Assembly: GCA_035236585.1 (NCBI GenBank)
Contig: CP141137.1
Location: forward strand, 11,858,327 to 11,922,326
DNA length: 64,000 nucleotides
Direction of reading: 5' to 3'
Source: Warburgia ugandensis
Lineage: Eukaryota > Streptophyta > Magnoliopsida > Canellales > Canellaceae
In this document: positions 23,013 through 33,590 of the stretch, in pieces
Numbering within the stretch: position 1 is the stretch's first letter
Layout of the letters: each line of letters opens with the position of its first letter
Made by a program: the position numbers and the translations under genes
Notes under the pieces: model-generated
What the model saw: only the letters and a program-made list of their open reading frames with translations
Told to the model about the DNA's origin: nothing
The model's database searches: none

Positions 23013-23657
23013 CTGCATGTATTATGCTAGGCCCAAATACAACAAGAAGTAGTTAGACCACGGGTGGCACTTTTCCAAGAAGGGATCTACTCTTGGATGA
23101 TCCAATCTGTTCATCTGATTTCTCCTACTTCCTATATCTCCTGACTAAAAGATCCTCGATATTTATTTGGATAATTCTATAACAATGAGTCCTGTCTTTG
23201 GTCCCAGTCTGTCTTTGAACCTACCATAAGGCACATTGAATTGGACTGCAGGCTGAGTTGCCAAGCCTTCGGCAAGGCTCGATTGTATGAACTTATTTAT
23301 CAACTTGGGCCTTTGTCTCCCCAGCCCAATTTGAGGGCGACAATCATTTGGAGGCAACGTATCACGTGTAGGGCCCTACAAGCCAATAATACATAAAACT
23401 AGAGACTCTAGTCCCTCATGCTGTGATGGAGACATCCACCGAGCGCCAATTAAGTCCATTAGCCTCACAGACATGTTATGTTACTCATGTTGCTCAAATT
23501 GGACCATTTTTGTGCATGGGTATCCCAATTCATAGATCTTTCGTTTGGAGAAATAAGAGGAACGAATCATTTCTTCTTCTCTTATTCAATTCATTAAATG
23601 TTAGAGGAACTCATAATTTATTACACTCAGATACCTCCGGTTGTATAGATCATCTCA
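23013..23657. other. Gene-free stretch with unrecognised open frames
   Basis: Open frames at 23163-23357 (minus) and 23423-23683 (plus). The second has a biased composition that could be organellar, but I could not match it. Confidence 0.3.
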
Positions 23658-23670
23658 CGTTTATAATATA

Positions 23671-23790
23671 TGAACAAGGGTAGTCGTAGTGCACAAAGCT
23701 TCAGCATATGCAGGGTCCGAAGAAAGAGTAGACCACAACGTATACAACTTTACCTACCACCTCAAGGTCACATAATGCCATGGCTCTCTT
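23671..23790 (-). mobile_element. Au-like SINE, internally deleted
   Basis: Reverse-complement body (gtgcacaaagcttc, gcagggtccgaagaaag) joins directly to the B-box arm (ctcaaggtcac). Perfect 13-base target duplication cgtttataatata at 23658-23670 and 23791-23803. Confidence 0.85.
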
Positions 23791-23803
23791 CGTTTATAAT
23801 ATA

Positions 23804-24989
23804 ACCTTGGAACCAAATGTTGTCAGATTCATGATAATATAATGCATACGCTCACTTCTAACATAAGATTGATTAAGAGCTACTTCTCCCATGCCATGCC
23901 TATAATTCACATGGAGCAATTAGAATTGCTCCGTGGCTAGATATGTTGATCCGGATTGTTCATCACTGGACCCAAATTATGATGCTTCAAGAATATCAGA
24001 TACGAAGCACTCGCAACTTCCTGATTTCTAGCTATGTCTTTGCCAAGTGAAGGATCAAAGATAAAGTGGTCCATACACTGTTAAACTGATGCTCCATGTG
24101 AAAGCGACGAGCAACCACTTCTGTTAGAGCTTCCATTGTATGATCCGACTCGTTCATCTGATTGCTCCATCTTGGATGTCTAATATGACAAAAAGTACGT
24201 GGATTAAATGGTTTTAGCATCAAAACAGTTTGCTTGAAAACATACCACTTAGAAACGGGTGATGATATGTCCACCCCTTTTCTCTCTCTCTCTCTCTAGA
24301 TGTCTATCTCTCTCTACAGAAAGGGGTGACCCACGGAAGAGAAGGGTGTGTATATCAGCACCCTTGAAAACTTTGAAGAAACGATTGTCTGAAATCTACT
24401 CGCCAGTCAAATCCAAATTTGCCATGTTTTTTCATCTATTATACATCTAAATCTAAGACAATTAGATGAGCGAGTCCGATCATGGAAAATTGGACTCCAT
24501 CAACAGTGATCTACTTGGATGCTCTTACATGGAGAGTCAGATCACTACTCATCTGCTCAAAATTAACATGTACTGCTACGAGCAGATTGTTTATTAATTA
24601 ATTTTTCTCTATTATTACCTGTAAAAAAAAAGCTCGATACCTATAGTGTAGTATCAACAATAGAAGAATTTCCTGCTTTGTCCATGATTCTAGCTATCAA
24701 GTAGTGTGCCTCTAAATTTGCCTTTTTTCTCCTCAATAATTTAGTATAAAACTCTTTTCAGAAAAGAACAAATTTTCTGACAATTTTAAATTATTATCTT
24801 TTAATTGCTTAAATGGTTATAGCTTTCTTTCTTACAACTATCTTCAACAACAAAACTTCACAATTCATAATAGGGGCTTTCCTACACCTAAAATTGAGAC
24901 AGAAATACAAGAACCCACTTGATGTTCTGGTGCATGAGGCAGAGAGAGCATTCTACAAATTCATGGTATGGAATTTTTTTAGAAGTCAT
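23804..24989. other. Gene-free AT-rich stretch
   Basis: A (CT)n run of about 24 bases near 24275. No exon or mobile element supported. Confidence 0.4.
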
Positions 24990-25002
24990 AGTTATAAGTA
25001 GA

Positions 25003-25175
25003 AAATGGCGTAACAGTAAAATTTGTCATCATGTGACCTTGAGGTCACTGGTTCAAGGCGTGGAATTAGCCTCTTGCAAAATGCAAGGTAAGACTGCCTA
25101 CTATAGGCCCTTGTGGTTTGCCCCTTCTCCAGACCCCGCATAGGCGGGAGCTTCGTGCACCGGGGCTGCCCTTTT
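25003..25175 (+). mobile_element. Au-like SINE, nearly full length
   Basis: Head begins about 25012 (aatggcgtaacagtaaaatt), body complete. Perfect 13-base target duplication agttataagtaga at 24990-25002 and 25176-25188. Confidence 0.93.
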
Positions 25176-25353
25176 AGTTATAAGTAGATAATGCTTTTTG
25201 TTTAAAAGAAAAGGAAAATTAAATAGAAAAAAGATGCAAATAATGCTTTAATGTTCAAAACACCTTTACATCAATTTTAAAATTTTGATCTTAGTAGTAA
25301 GCGGAAACAAGGCTCATAGACGTTATTTAGATGAGTCCCAGTAGGTTTACATG

Positions 25354-25706
25354 CTCCTTAGCATGAGAAGAAGCTCACTCCTTGTTCTTTATGTGTGGTG
25401 AAACTTTGTTCTATAGATCAAAACCATTCATCAAAATTAAAATGACTTATCTTGGATAGGTTAGACACCAAACTTCATATTCATCACACACTCTTAGGCT
25501 ATGCTTTGATGAGTAGAAAATAGTGACCATCCATTTTTATAAAAAATTTCTAGGACAAAAAAAGATAGTTGGAATCATTCAAAGGCACTAATTTTTGTAG
25601 GTATCCTACTTTTTGTATGAAAAACATGATGAATGGCTTGGATCTATAAAATAAGATCATCATGTCTGAAAAAATAAGGGCGTAGACTTCGTCTCATGCT
25701 TAAGAG
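25354..25706. mobile_element. MITE of about 350 bases (family shared with 30151-30520)
   Basis: Ends ctccttagcatgagaagaag and, inverted, ctcttaagcatgagacgaag. The interior shares atgatgaatggcttggatct and a ttggataggttagacacc stretch with the elements at 30.2 kb and 32 kb. No coding capacity. Confidence 0.7.
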
Positions 25707-25920
25707 TGTGTATTCCTATCAAGACTCTATTTGAATTTTTGAAATGTCAGGTGAAGCATGACGAACATTTTGATTACTCAAAAAAGTGGACCACACTTGC
25801 TTTACCATAAAAACCTAAAAAGAAGGCGTGACATTAGTACCAAAGTTGTGTGAGAATATCAACTCTCTAAGAAAAGTATTGCGAAAAACTATTGGAAGGA
25901 AATTATGTTATAAGAAACAA

Positions 25921-27780
25921 TTCACCATCATCATCAAGACCTTATCCCAATTAGGGGTCGGCTATATGAATCTTATTCCTCCATTCCACTCTATTAAATA
26001 CCATGGCTTTATTTAGTCCCAAAATTTTTAAATCTTTCCTCGCCACTTCTATCCACGTTCTTTTGGGCCTTGCCCTTTTAGAACCTTCTACTTATATTGC
26101 CTCATTCCTTCTAACTGGTGCCGTTATTGGTCTCCTTTGAACATGCTCAAACCATCTAAGTATAATCTCCCTCATCTTATTACCTATTGGTGCTACCCCT
26201 AAATTTTTCCTAATATTTTCATTTCTAATTCTATCCTTTCTTGTCTTACCACTCATCCATTTCAACGTTCTCATTTCTGCGACGCTCATCCTATGAGTAT
26301 GATGTTTCTTAACTGCTCAATACTCTGATCCATAGTGCATGGCCAGCCTTATAGCCATCCTATAGAAATTTTCCTTTAGTTTGAGTAGCACCCGCCGATT
26401 ACATAAAACACCCGATGCATATCTCCATTTGTTCCAACCTGCTTGGATTCTCTAGATAACCTCCTTCTCAATCTCTCCACTCTCATGGATCAATAATCCT
26501 ATGTATCGAAAGTAGTCTTTCACAGGGACAATCTTGACTGGTGTTCCACTCCTACTCTCCTTGCTAAAATTACATTCCATATATTCTGTCTTAGTTCGGC
26601 TAATTTTAAATCCTTTATATTATAATGCTTCTCTCTATAACTCTAGCTTTATGTTTACACCTTCTATTGTCTCATCAAGTAGGACTGTATCGTTTGCAAA
26701 TAGCATGCACTAGGGAATCTCCTCATGCAAATGTTTTGTTAACTCATCCATAACTAATGTGAAAAGGTATGGACTTAATGCCAATCTTTGGTGCAATCCG
26801 ATAGTGACAAGAAAATCACCAATCATGCCACTAATGGTCTTAACATTTGTTACCGCCCCCTCATACATATCTTTAATTATATCTATATACTCATGAGAAA
26901 TCCCTTTACCACCTAACACCCTTCATATTAACTCTCTAGGGACTCTATCATAAGCTTTCTCTGAATCTATAAAGACCATGTGGAGTTCTTTTCTCTTCTC
27001 CCTATATTTCTCTACTAATTGTCTTAGTAAGAAAATAGCTTCCATATTAAACCTTCCAAGCATGAAACCAAACTGATTCTTCGATACACTTGTTTCATGT
27101 CGTAGCCTCTTCTCTATCATTCTTTCAAAAAGTTTCATTGTGTGGCTCATAAGTTTGATTTCTCGATAATTACTGCAGCTCTAAATGTCTCATTTATTCT
27201 TATAGATTGGTACAATAGAGCTTTTCCTCCACTTATTAGGCATTTTCTTTGATTGTATAATCTTTTTAAATAACTTGGTCAACTAAACTATCCCAATATC
27301 TCCCATATTCTTTCAAACCTCTATTGGTATACCATCAGGTCCCATGGCCTTTCTTGATTTCATCTTTCTCAATGCTTCTTTTACTTTAGGTATTCTAATC
27401 CTACGTTTATATCTATAATATCTACTATTATTTAGATTTATAATATTTTCAATCCCACTATTCTCTGGGCCATTGTCATTTAACAATTTTTGAAAGTATA
27501 TTTCTCACCTTTGTTTGATCTCATCATCTTTCACTAATACCCTTTGATCATTGCTTGTAATACACCTAACATGCTCTAAGTCCTTACCCTTATGTTCTCT
27601 TACTTTTGTAAGTTTAAATACATCTTTCTCACATTCTCTTGTTCCTAGTCTATTATATAGCTCATTATATGCTTTAAGTTTAGCCTTACTTACTATTCTC
27701 TTAGCAACGTTTTTAGCATTCTTATATTGTATATAGTTTTCATTATTTATAATCTTCTATCATGCTTTAAAATAAATAAG
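25921..27780 (-). mobile_element. RTE-clade LINE, 5'-truncated, longest copy in the window
   Basis: Minus strand, from about 27780 down to the 3' tail at 25926-25934 (catcatcatc on the + strand). In order it shows the region before RT, RT with KLFERMIEKRLRHETSVSKN, QFGFM, LLRQLVEKYREKRKELHMVF and EKAYDRVPRELI, the segment KDMYEGAVTNV and GLHQRLALSPYLFTLVMDEL, then the C-terminal KTRKDRIRNENIRKNLGVAP and EIILRWFEHVQRRP. FADD is FAND (near 26690) and GLHQGSALSP has G to R, so it is inactive. Several stops and frameshifts split it. The endonuclease domain is not present. Confidence 0.92.
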
Positions 27781-28559
27781 ATATGCCATATTGCCGTATT
27801 TTTAAGCAAAATAATAGAAATTCTGCAATTCTTTTTAGCAATACAATGATATGTACACAATTCATATTCATATTGTTGCATTTTTTTTATCATGAATTAC
27901 TGAATTTAAAGCTTACTCAATTATTTGATGAAGGGCTAATTGTTTTTAATATATGTCATACTAAAGTTATAACAAGACGAATGCTAAACTGATCATACTA
28001 TAGGTGCGATGTAGCAGCTACATTTTTATTGAACCCAGTTTTGAATGGTCCAACTCATTTATCTTGTTGCCCTATATTTGAATGTCTTATAGATAAAAAA
28101 TCATGTGATTTGGATGACTTTAGCATCGAAAAAGCATCTAAAATATTGTGCTTAGAAACAAACAATTAAAAAACTTCATAAAAAAGCATAGTTTTATAGT
28201 TGCTAGACTCATCTAAACTACATGCATTTTGATCTGTAAAACATATAAGTCTAGAGCAACAAGATGTAAGAGTTAGATCGCATATAGTTGGACCCCATTT
28301 AGGGTCTTTCCACAATTGCAAAACCATCAATTAGTAGTGCAGAAAAACGACAAGGTGAAGTGCACTTACTTGTTCAAGGAAAAAAATATAATTTTTTGGG
28401 GATCTACATACGCCATGTAGGCAGGACCAATTCCGTTAATTTAAAAGAAAATGACGAGCCGAATGCATTAAACTTATTTGTCTTAACTAGATATTTCCTA
28501 GACCCTTCATCCTAAAAATCCTACTTAAGACTTATTTAGAAAATGCAAGTCATTTGGTT
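27781..28559. other. Gene-free AT-rich stretch
   Basis: No exon, repeat or mobile element recognised. Confidence 0.4.
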
Positions 28560-28570
28560 TTCACGATATA

Positions 28571-28620
28571 AAAGGACAGCCCTGGTGACAACAACTTTTA
28601 CCGTTGCGCCAAGGCTCCCC
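28571..28620 (-). mobile_element. Miniature Au-like SINE of 50 bases (both ends, middle missing)
   Basis: The 3' end (aggacagccctggt) is joined to the 5' end (aacttttaccgttgcgccaa then ggctcccc). Perfect target duplication ttcacgatata at 28560-28570 and 28621-28631. Confidence 0.88.
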
Positions 28621-28707
28621 TTCACGATATATTTTCCAAGTAGGCAAAAAGTTTACTTCTTTCTTCATTGCTTTGCATTAGCCTGATTTTTGGTGGGTTC
28701 GTAAAAA

Positions 28708-28858
28708 ATCGAGCCTTGGTGGAATGGTAGAGTTGTTTGTCGTATGACCTATGTTCAATGTGTAAAAACAGTCTCTTGCAAAATGCAAAGTAAAGCTGCA
28801 TACTATTGACTCTTATAATCCGTCCCTTCCCCGGATCCAACATACGTGGGAGCTTCAC
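28708..28858 (+). mobile_element. Au-like SINE, diverged
   Basis: tcgagccttggtggaatggt head, caaaatgcaaagtaaagctg body and tacgtgggagcttc near the 3' end; the extreme 3' end is lost. Confidence 0.85.
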
Positions 28859-29321
28859 TCTTGTAGTCTTTTCCTTCGTGGCTTCCCAAGTTTTGGGGTT
28901 TAGTTTCCGCTGTCCACTTACACTATAATTTCTTTCTTGCTATTTTATCAGCCCAGAACTTGTGCAACAACTTTTTTTGGGGGCCACACTTTACCAAACC
29001 CTATAAAGCGACTTTGGCCTAATTTTGGGCCCATTTGACGAAGACCGCTATTATAGATTGCCCTGATCACGTTCACATTTTGCCACCCAATGTATGCCAT
29101 TTCTGTTCTCATTGATTCACAATCTTATTAGATGCAACATCTAACTAAAGACACTTTCCTTGGTTGCAAAACCGCCGATTACATCCATCTTTAACCATTG
29201 GTTGTTGATGCGTGATTTGGTAGTATGATATTTTGGCCATTATTTGTAGAAACTTGTTCATAGTATAACATAGAAAGAGATTTCATCCATTGAAGCCGAA
29301 ACTAAACAGGGCCTGCATAAA

Positions 29322-29497
29322 GGGGCAGCGCCAGTGCACAAAGCTCCTGGCTATGTGAGGTTCAGGGAAGGGGCGGACCACAAGGGCCTCTAGTAGGCAG
29401 CCTTACCTTGCATTTTGTAAAGGGCTGATTCCACGCCTTGAACCTGTGACCTCAAGGTCACATGATGACAACTTTTACCGTTGCGCCAAGGCTCCCC
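29322..29497 (-). mobile_element. Au-like SINE, full length
   Basis: Reverse complement of the full element, from ggggcagcgccagtgcac to gttgcgccaaggctcccc. No clear target duplication. Confidence 0.93.
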
Positions 29498-29811
29498 TTC
29501 TAGTCTTGATATTCCGATATTTAGGAAAAAGTTTTATCCAAGGTTTGCTCAATGGCTACATATAGACTGCCATACATGGGATATGCAAACATATTGGCCA
29601 ATTAATGTTCCATTAATGTGGATTTTTCACATTCTGCCTCAGCTTGTAATGGGTTGCAAATCTTAGTGACTCGTGGTGGAATGAGGCATGGCTAAGAAAA
29701 GCAAATCTTGTGGTAAGGTGGGACAGGTGAAAACCTGCCCTGCCCTATTGCCATCTCTACTTAGACCTACTTCCTACTCAGCTATATTAGTGATCGACTT
29801 AATTCAAGAGA

Positions 29812-29996
29812 TAGAAGGTGAGCCTTGGTGCAATAATAAAAGTTGTTGTCGTGTGCCCTTAAGGTCACGGGTTCAAGGGGTGAAAATAGCCTCTTGCAAA
29901 ATGTAAGGTAAGGCTATGTACTTTAGGCCCTTGTGGTCTACCCCTTCCCCGGACCCTGCATAGGCGGGAGCTTCATGCACCGGGACTGCCCTTTTT
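29812..29996 (+). mobile_element. Au-like SINE, full length
   Basis: Complete head and body. Perfect 15-base target duplication acttaattcaagaga at 29797-29811 and 29997-30011. Confidence 0.95.
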
Positions 29997-30150
29997 ACTT
30001 AATTCAAGAGACAACAGTCAATTGGAATAACAATAATTAAAATGCTGGTAATAGAAGCTGTCACCTTGATTAGGACTCAATCATTTTGTTTTTAATTTGG
30101 TTTTTTAATAATTCATGGTGGACAAATGTAAGTTTATGCATCCGTCCAGA

Positions 30151-30520
30151 TAAGTGTACACGCTTAATAGGAAAGGAAGGAGTACATTTCCTATTTTCAT
30201 GCTTGGTGAAATTATTATTGTTAAATATAACCCACTCATCCTGATAGTAATGTCTTAGATAAGCTAGACATGAAATTCATGCCCATCTGATGTTTTTAGT
30301 TTCTATTTCTTTACGTAAAAAATCACAGCCATTGATTTTTGTTACATTTTTCAAAGATCTAAAACAAGTGACTAGGATTATCCAAATGTATTGATTTCTC
30401 ATAGTCATTTATTTTTGGTATTATAAACGCGATGAATGTCTTATATCGCAAAAAAAGTTGTAACATGCAAAATAAAATAAAATAAGGCATGTACTTTTTC
30501 CTCTCAAGCGTGTACACTTA
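30151..30520. mobile_element. MITE of 370 bases with strong terminal inverted repeats
   Basis: Left end taagtgtacacgctta, ggaaaggaaggagtacat; right end inverted taagtgtacacgcttg, ggaaaaagtacat: about 32 paired positions with few mismatches. The interior is AT-rich without an open frame and resembles 25354-25706 and the broken copy around 31920-32580. Confidence 0.8.
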
Positions 30521-30592
30521 GCAAGTATGTTTATTGCTTTTTTCTTTTTCGTTTTTTTTTTTTTGCCCTTTTACTTTTGGTATGCAAGTGGG

Positions 30593-30622
30593 ATTATTAT
30601 TATTATTATTATTATTATTATA
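30593..30622. repeat. (ATT)n microsatellite
   Basis: Ten TTA units after a T-rich stretch. Confidence 0.95.
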
Positions 30623-30762
30623 GAGATAACCCTAAATTCAATAGCACCTGACAACCCGTCACAGAAGAGGCCCTTCTTGCGTCACTCTCGTAGAAGGCTA
30701 TTGCTCAGCTGGTGTTTTTCCTCTTTTGTCTCAATAATTTTAGTCCTCTCTATTGATAAGAA

Positions 30763-30928
30763 GGAGAGCCTTGGTGCAATGGTAAAGTTACGTCATGTGA
30801 CCTTAATGTTACAAGTTCAAGAGTCAAAACAACCTTGTTTCGATAAGGTTGTGTATTGTAGATCCTTGTGATCTGCCCTTTTCTCGGATCCGATAGGCGG
30901 GAGCTTTGTGCACCAGGGATGCACCCCC
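30763..30928 (+). mobile_element. Au-like SINE, diverged, full length
   Basis: ggagagccttggtgcaatgg head and gcgggagctttgtgcaccag 3' end. Target duplication ctctattgataagaa (30748-30762) / ctctactgataagaa (30929-30943). Confidence 0.92.
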
Positions 30929-31290
30929 CTCTACTGATAAGAAATGGCAACAAACCATCAGCATCTAAATATAAGTTTAAGATAAATAGAAGAAAAAAAA
31001 TATCGAAACAAGGATTTGTGCTATGATCTACGAGATCTTACTATAATATGAATATCCTATTCATATGGACTTCCCTGCGTCTCTTTCTGACCAAGAACAT
31101 TAACTAACCCCCACCAACTTTTGTATACTTTACATGTTGCATTGACCTCGATCACGAGGAATTAATTATGTTATACATAGCACGTACCTGGCCAAATGAA
31201 GTTGATTAAGAAAATGAATTTTATACGTGACATTTCGGATATCAACCAAATTAAGACATGCATACGAGCCTTCAGTCTTAATAATTAAAA

Positions 31291-31454
31291 AGGACAGCAC
31301 GAAGCTCCCGCCTATATAGGGTTCAAGTAAAGGGGTGAACCATAAGACTCTATAGTACCGAGTCTTATCTTTTATTTTTGCAAAAGGCTATTTTTACATG
31401 TTAAACTCGTGACCTCAATGATAACTTTTACTGTGGCACAAAGGATCCCCTTCT
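31291..31454 (-). mobile_element. Au-like SINE, diverged
   Basis: aggacagcacgaagctcccg at the left and gtggcacaaaggatcccc at the right; short flanking similarity taataatta on both sides. Confidence 0.85.
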
Positions 31455-31590
31455 TGAGTGCTAATAATTATAGACGCTAAAAAAGTGTCTTCCAATAGAT
31501 CTACCCTTTTTCCTTTCCTTTCTTTTTTATTTTTTTCCCAAAAATGAAGAAGCAGTGTATCTTGTTTGGCCTCTCATATTTAATCTAAGC

Positions 31591-31660
31591 TGGTGCACGA
31601 AGCTCTAGCACATGCGAAGTCTAGGAAAGGGTCGCAGCAAAGGTCAATAATACCAGCTTT
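31591..31660 (-). mobile_element. Au-like SINE fragment
   Basis: ggtgcacgaagctctagcac and gaagtctaggaaaggg match the 3' half in inverse; the rest is lost. Confidence 0.65.
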
Positions 31661-31998
31661 ATTATTTTTCCTCTCACTTTAAGAGGGAAGAAACAACAGT
31701 ACGGACACACAATGGAAACATATTGTTTAAGTTGTCCCAAACATCTTGTTGTCTTTACTTGTCTCCCCAACCCCAATACCCCAATACCACAAAAAAAGAA
31801 AAAAGAAAAAAAAAGAAGTGTCCCAAAACATCATTAGTATATAGACTGAATAGGAGTCCAGACCTTTTTTTCATGCATATATGTTTTTTTTTCTCTTGTA
31901 GATTTAAGTCATTCAACATGTTAGTAGCTGCTTAGATAAACTAGAAATCAAAATTTTTATACTTGTTAGATGTTTTTAGCCTATATTTACTTTTGTAA

Positions 31999-32174
31999 GG
32001 AGAAGGGGAGCCTTGGCGTAATGGTAAAAGTTGTCGTCGTGTGACTTTGATGTCACGGGTTCAAGGCGTGGAAACAGCATATTGCAAAATACAAGGTAAG
32101 GCTGTGTACTTTAGGCTATTGTGGTCCGCCTCTTCCCTGGACCCCACATAGGCAGGAGCTTTGTGTACCGGGGC
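31999..32174 (+). mobile_element. Au-like SINE, full length
   Basis: Complete; perfect target duplication atttacttttgtaa at 31985-31998 and 32175-32188. Confidence 0.93.
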
Positions 32175-32412
32175 ATTTACTTTTGTAAAGACTACAACCA
32201 TATATTTTTATTTATTTATATTAATGCAAGGTAAGGCTGTGTACTTTAGGCCATTGTGGTTTGCCCCTTCCACGGACCCTGCATAGACAGGAACTTCATG
32301 TACCAGGGCATTTACTTTTGTAAAAACTACAACCATCTATTTTTATTTATTTTTTCAAAGCTTCCCCGAACGCCGCATAGGCGGGAGCTTCGTGCACCGG
32401 AACTGCCCTTTT
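32092..32412 (+). repeat. Tandem array of SINE 3' part plus flank, 135-base unit
   Basis: Unit 1 (32092-32226) is the SINE 3' half plus the flank atttacttttgtaa...tttatttat. Unit 2 (32227-32360) repeats both. Unit 3 (32361-32412) is only the last part of the SINE (cttccccgaacgccgcatag onward). The flank is copied with the SINE, so this is DNA-level duplication and not three insertions. Confidence 0.88.
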
Positions 32413-32851
32413 ATTCAAAACAAGTAGTTAAATTGTCCAAATGCATTAATTTATTCTAGATTATTTGTCTATATTATTTTGAACATGATGAATAACTTAG
32501 GTCTATAAGAAATCTTTTAACAATAAAAAAAAGAAAATAGATCGTGGACTCCTTATTCTCCTCTTGAGCGTGACTCTTACCCTAACAATAAATATAAACA
32601 AGATAAAGGCAATCTATCTCAAAAATAAGCTAACAATTAACGGTGGAAACATCGGCAAGGAGCATTCCTTTCTACACTTGAAAATTAAGAACTCATAAGT
32701 TCAACTTGACTCAAAAGGAAAGGTGAATTGGATCGAACTCAGATATTGAGTTGAGTTGACTCCAAAACTCAGCACATGGAAGGAAGAAGTTGTATGCCTT
32801 TCCCTTGTGTGAGAGAGAGAAGACGTTAGGCAAAGGAAGTAATAGAACGCG

Positions 32852-32928
32852 TAGCCTCAACGTACAAAACTTTTGCATATGAAGGGTTCGACAAAAGCGA
32901 ACCACAGCCTATAATATATAGCTTTATC
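32852..32928 (-). mobile_element. Au-like SINE fragment, diverged
   Basis: acaaaacttttgcatatgaa and gttcgacaaaagcgaaccac match the inverted 3' half. Confidence 0.65.
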
Positions 32929-33086
32929 TTTTTATTTTTTTATTTTTTTATAGTCACAGCTAAGAGGCAATAAATGCCACCTTAAAAAGCTCAAAAAGTA
33001 GATACAAGGGACACTCGTACATTACATACGTGGTAAGAGAAATGGAAATCCGCATTATCTGTGTCTTTATCTTTTTATTTTTTAAG

Positions 33087-33252
33087 AAGAGTCTGGCGCA
33101 ACGGTAAAAAATTATCATTGCATGACCTTAAGTTCATAGGTCAAGACATAAAAACAGTCTCTTACATATGCAAAATAAAATTGTATATTTAGGCCCTTGG
33201 TGCGCCCCTTCCTCGCACCCTGCATAGGCGAGATTACCTGGCGCTGACCTTT
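33087..33252 (+). mobile_element. Au-like SINE, diverged
   Basis: gagtctggcgcaacggtaaa head, body with several deletions, 3' end gcgagattacctggcgctga. It lies about 270 bases before the RLP4-like start codon. Confidence 0.85.
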
Positions 33253-33517
33253 ATTAAACGTACTGTTTCTCTCTCTCTCACCACCTTCTTTTTCAACGAC
33301 TGACCCCACACCGTGGACTCGGGGGTGCCGCTCTCTCACTCAAAAAGTTAAACCCCGTAAGTGAGCGCCAGTTAAACCCCCGGCTTCCCCCGAAGGGCGC
33401 ACGTTAGCCGAGTAGAAGAAAATCTTTCTCCCCGTCAATCTCGCCATTTCCTTCTCCTTCTCCTTTCTCCCCGTCTACTTACCACATGTTGTCCCAAACC
33501 CCTAACACACCGTCGCC
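33253..33517 (+). promoter_or_regulatory. Presumed proximal promoter and 5' UTR of the RLP4-like gene
   Basis: GC-richer than the surroundings and strongly pyrimidine-rich from about 33420 (ttccttctccttctcctttc), as in many plant leader sequences. No certain TATA box. Assigned by position only. Confidence 0.4.
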
Positions 33518-33590
33518 ATGTCTCTCTTCTTCTTCTTCTTCTTCCAACTTTCTCTGCTACTAGTTGCTAATGCTGCTAATAATCACTACG
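33518..33590 (+). CDS. RLP4-like exon 1, signal peptide
   Basis: MSLFFFFFFQLSLLLVANA, built on a TTC repeat; donor GTAATC at 33591; ends in phase 1. Confidence 0.85.

Larger units (their letters stand above)
31920..32580. mobile_element. MITE relative disrupted by SINE insertion and local duplication
   Basis: Left part (gcttagataaactagaaatc) and right part (atgatgaataacttaggtct, ctcctcttgagcgtg) match the MITE at 30151-30520. The middle is filled by the SINE at 31999-32174 and its duplicated segments. Confidence 0.6.
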
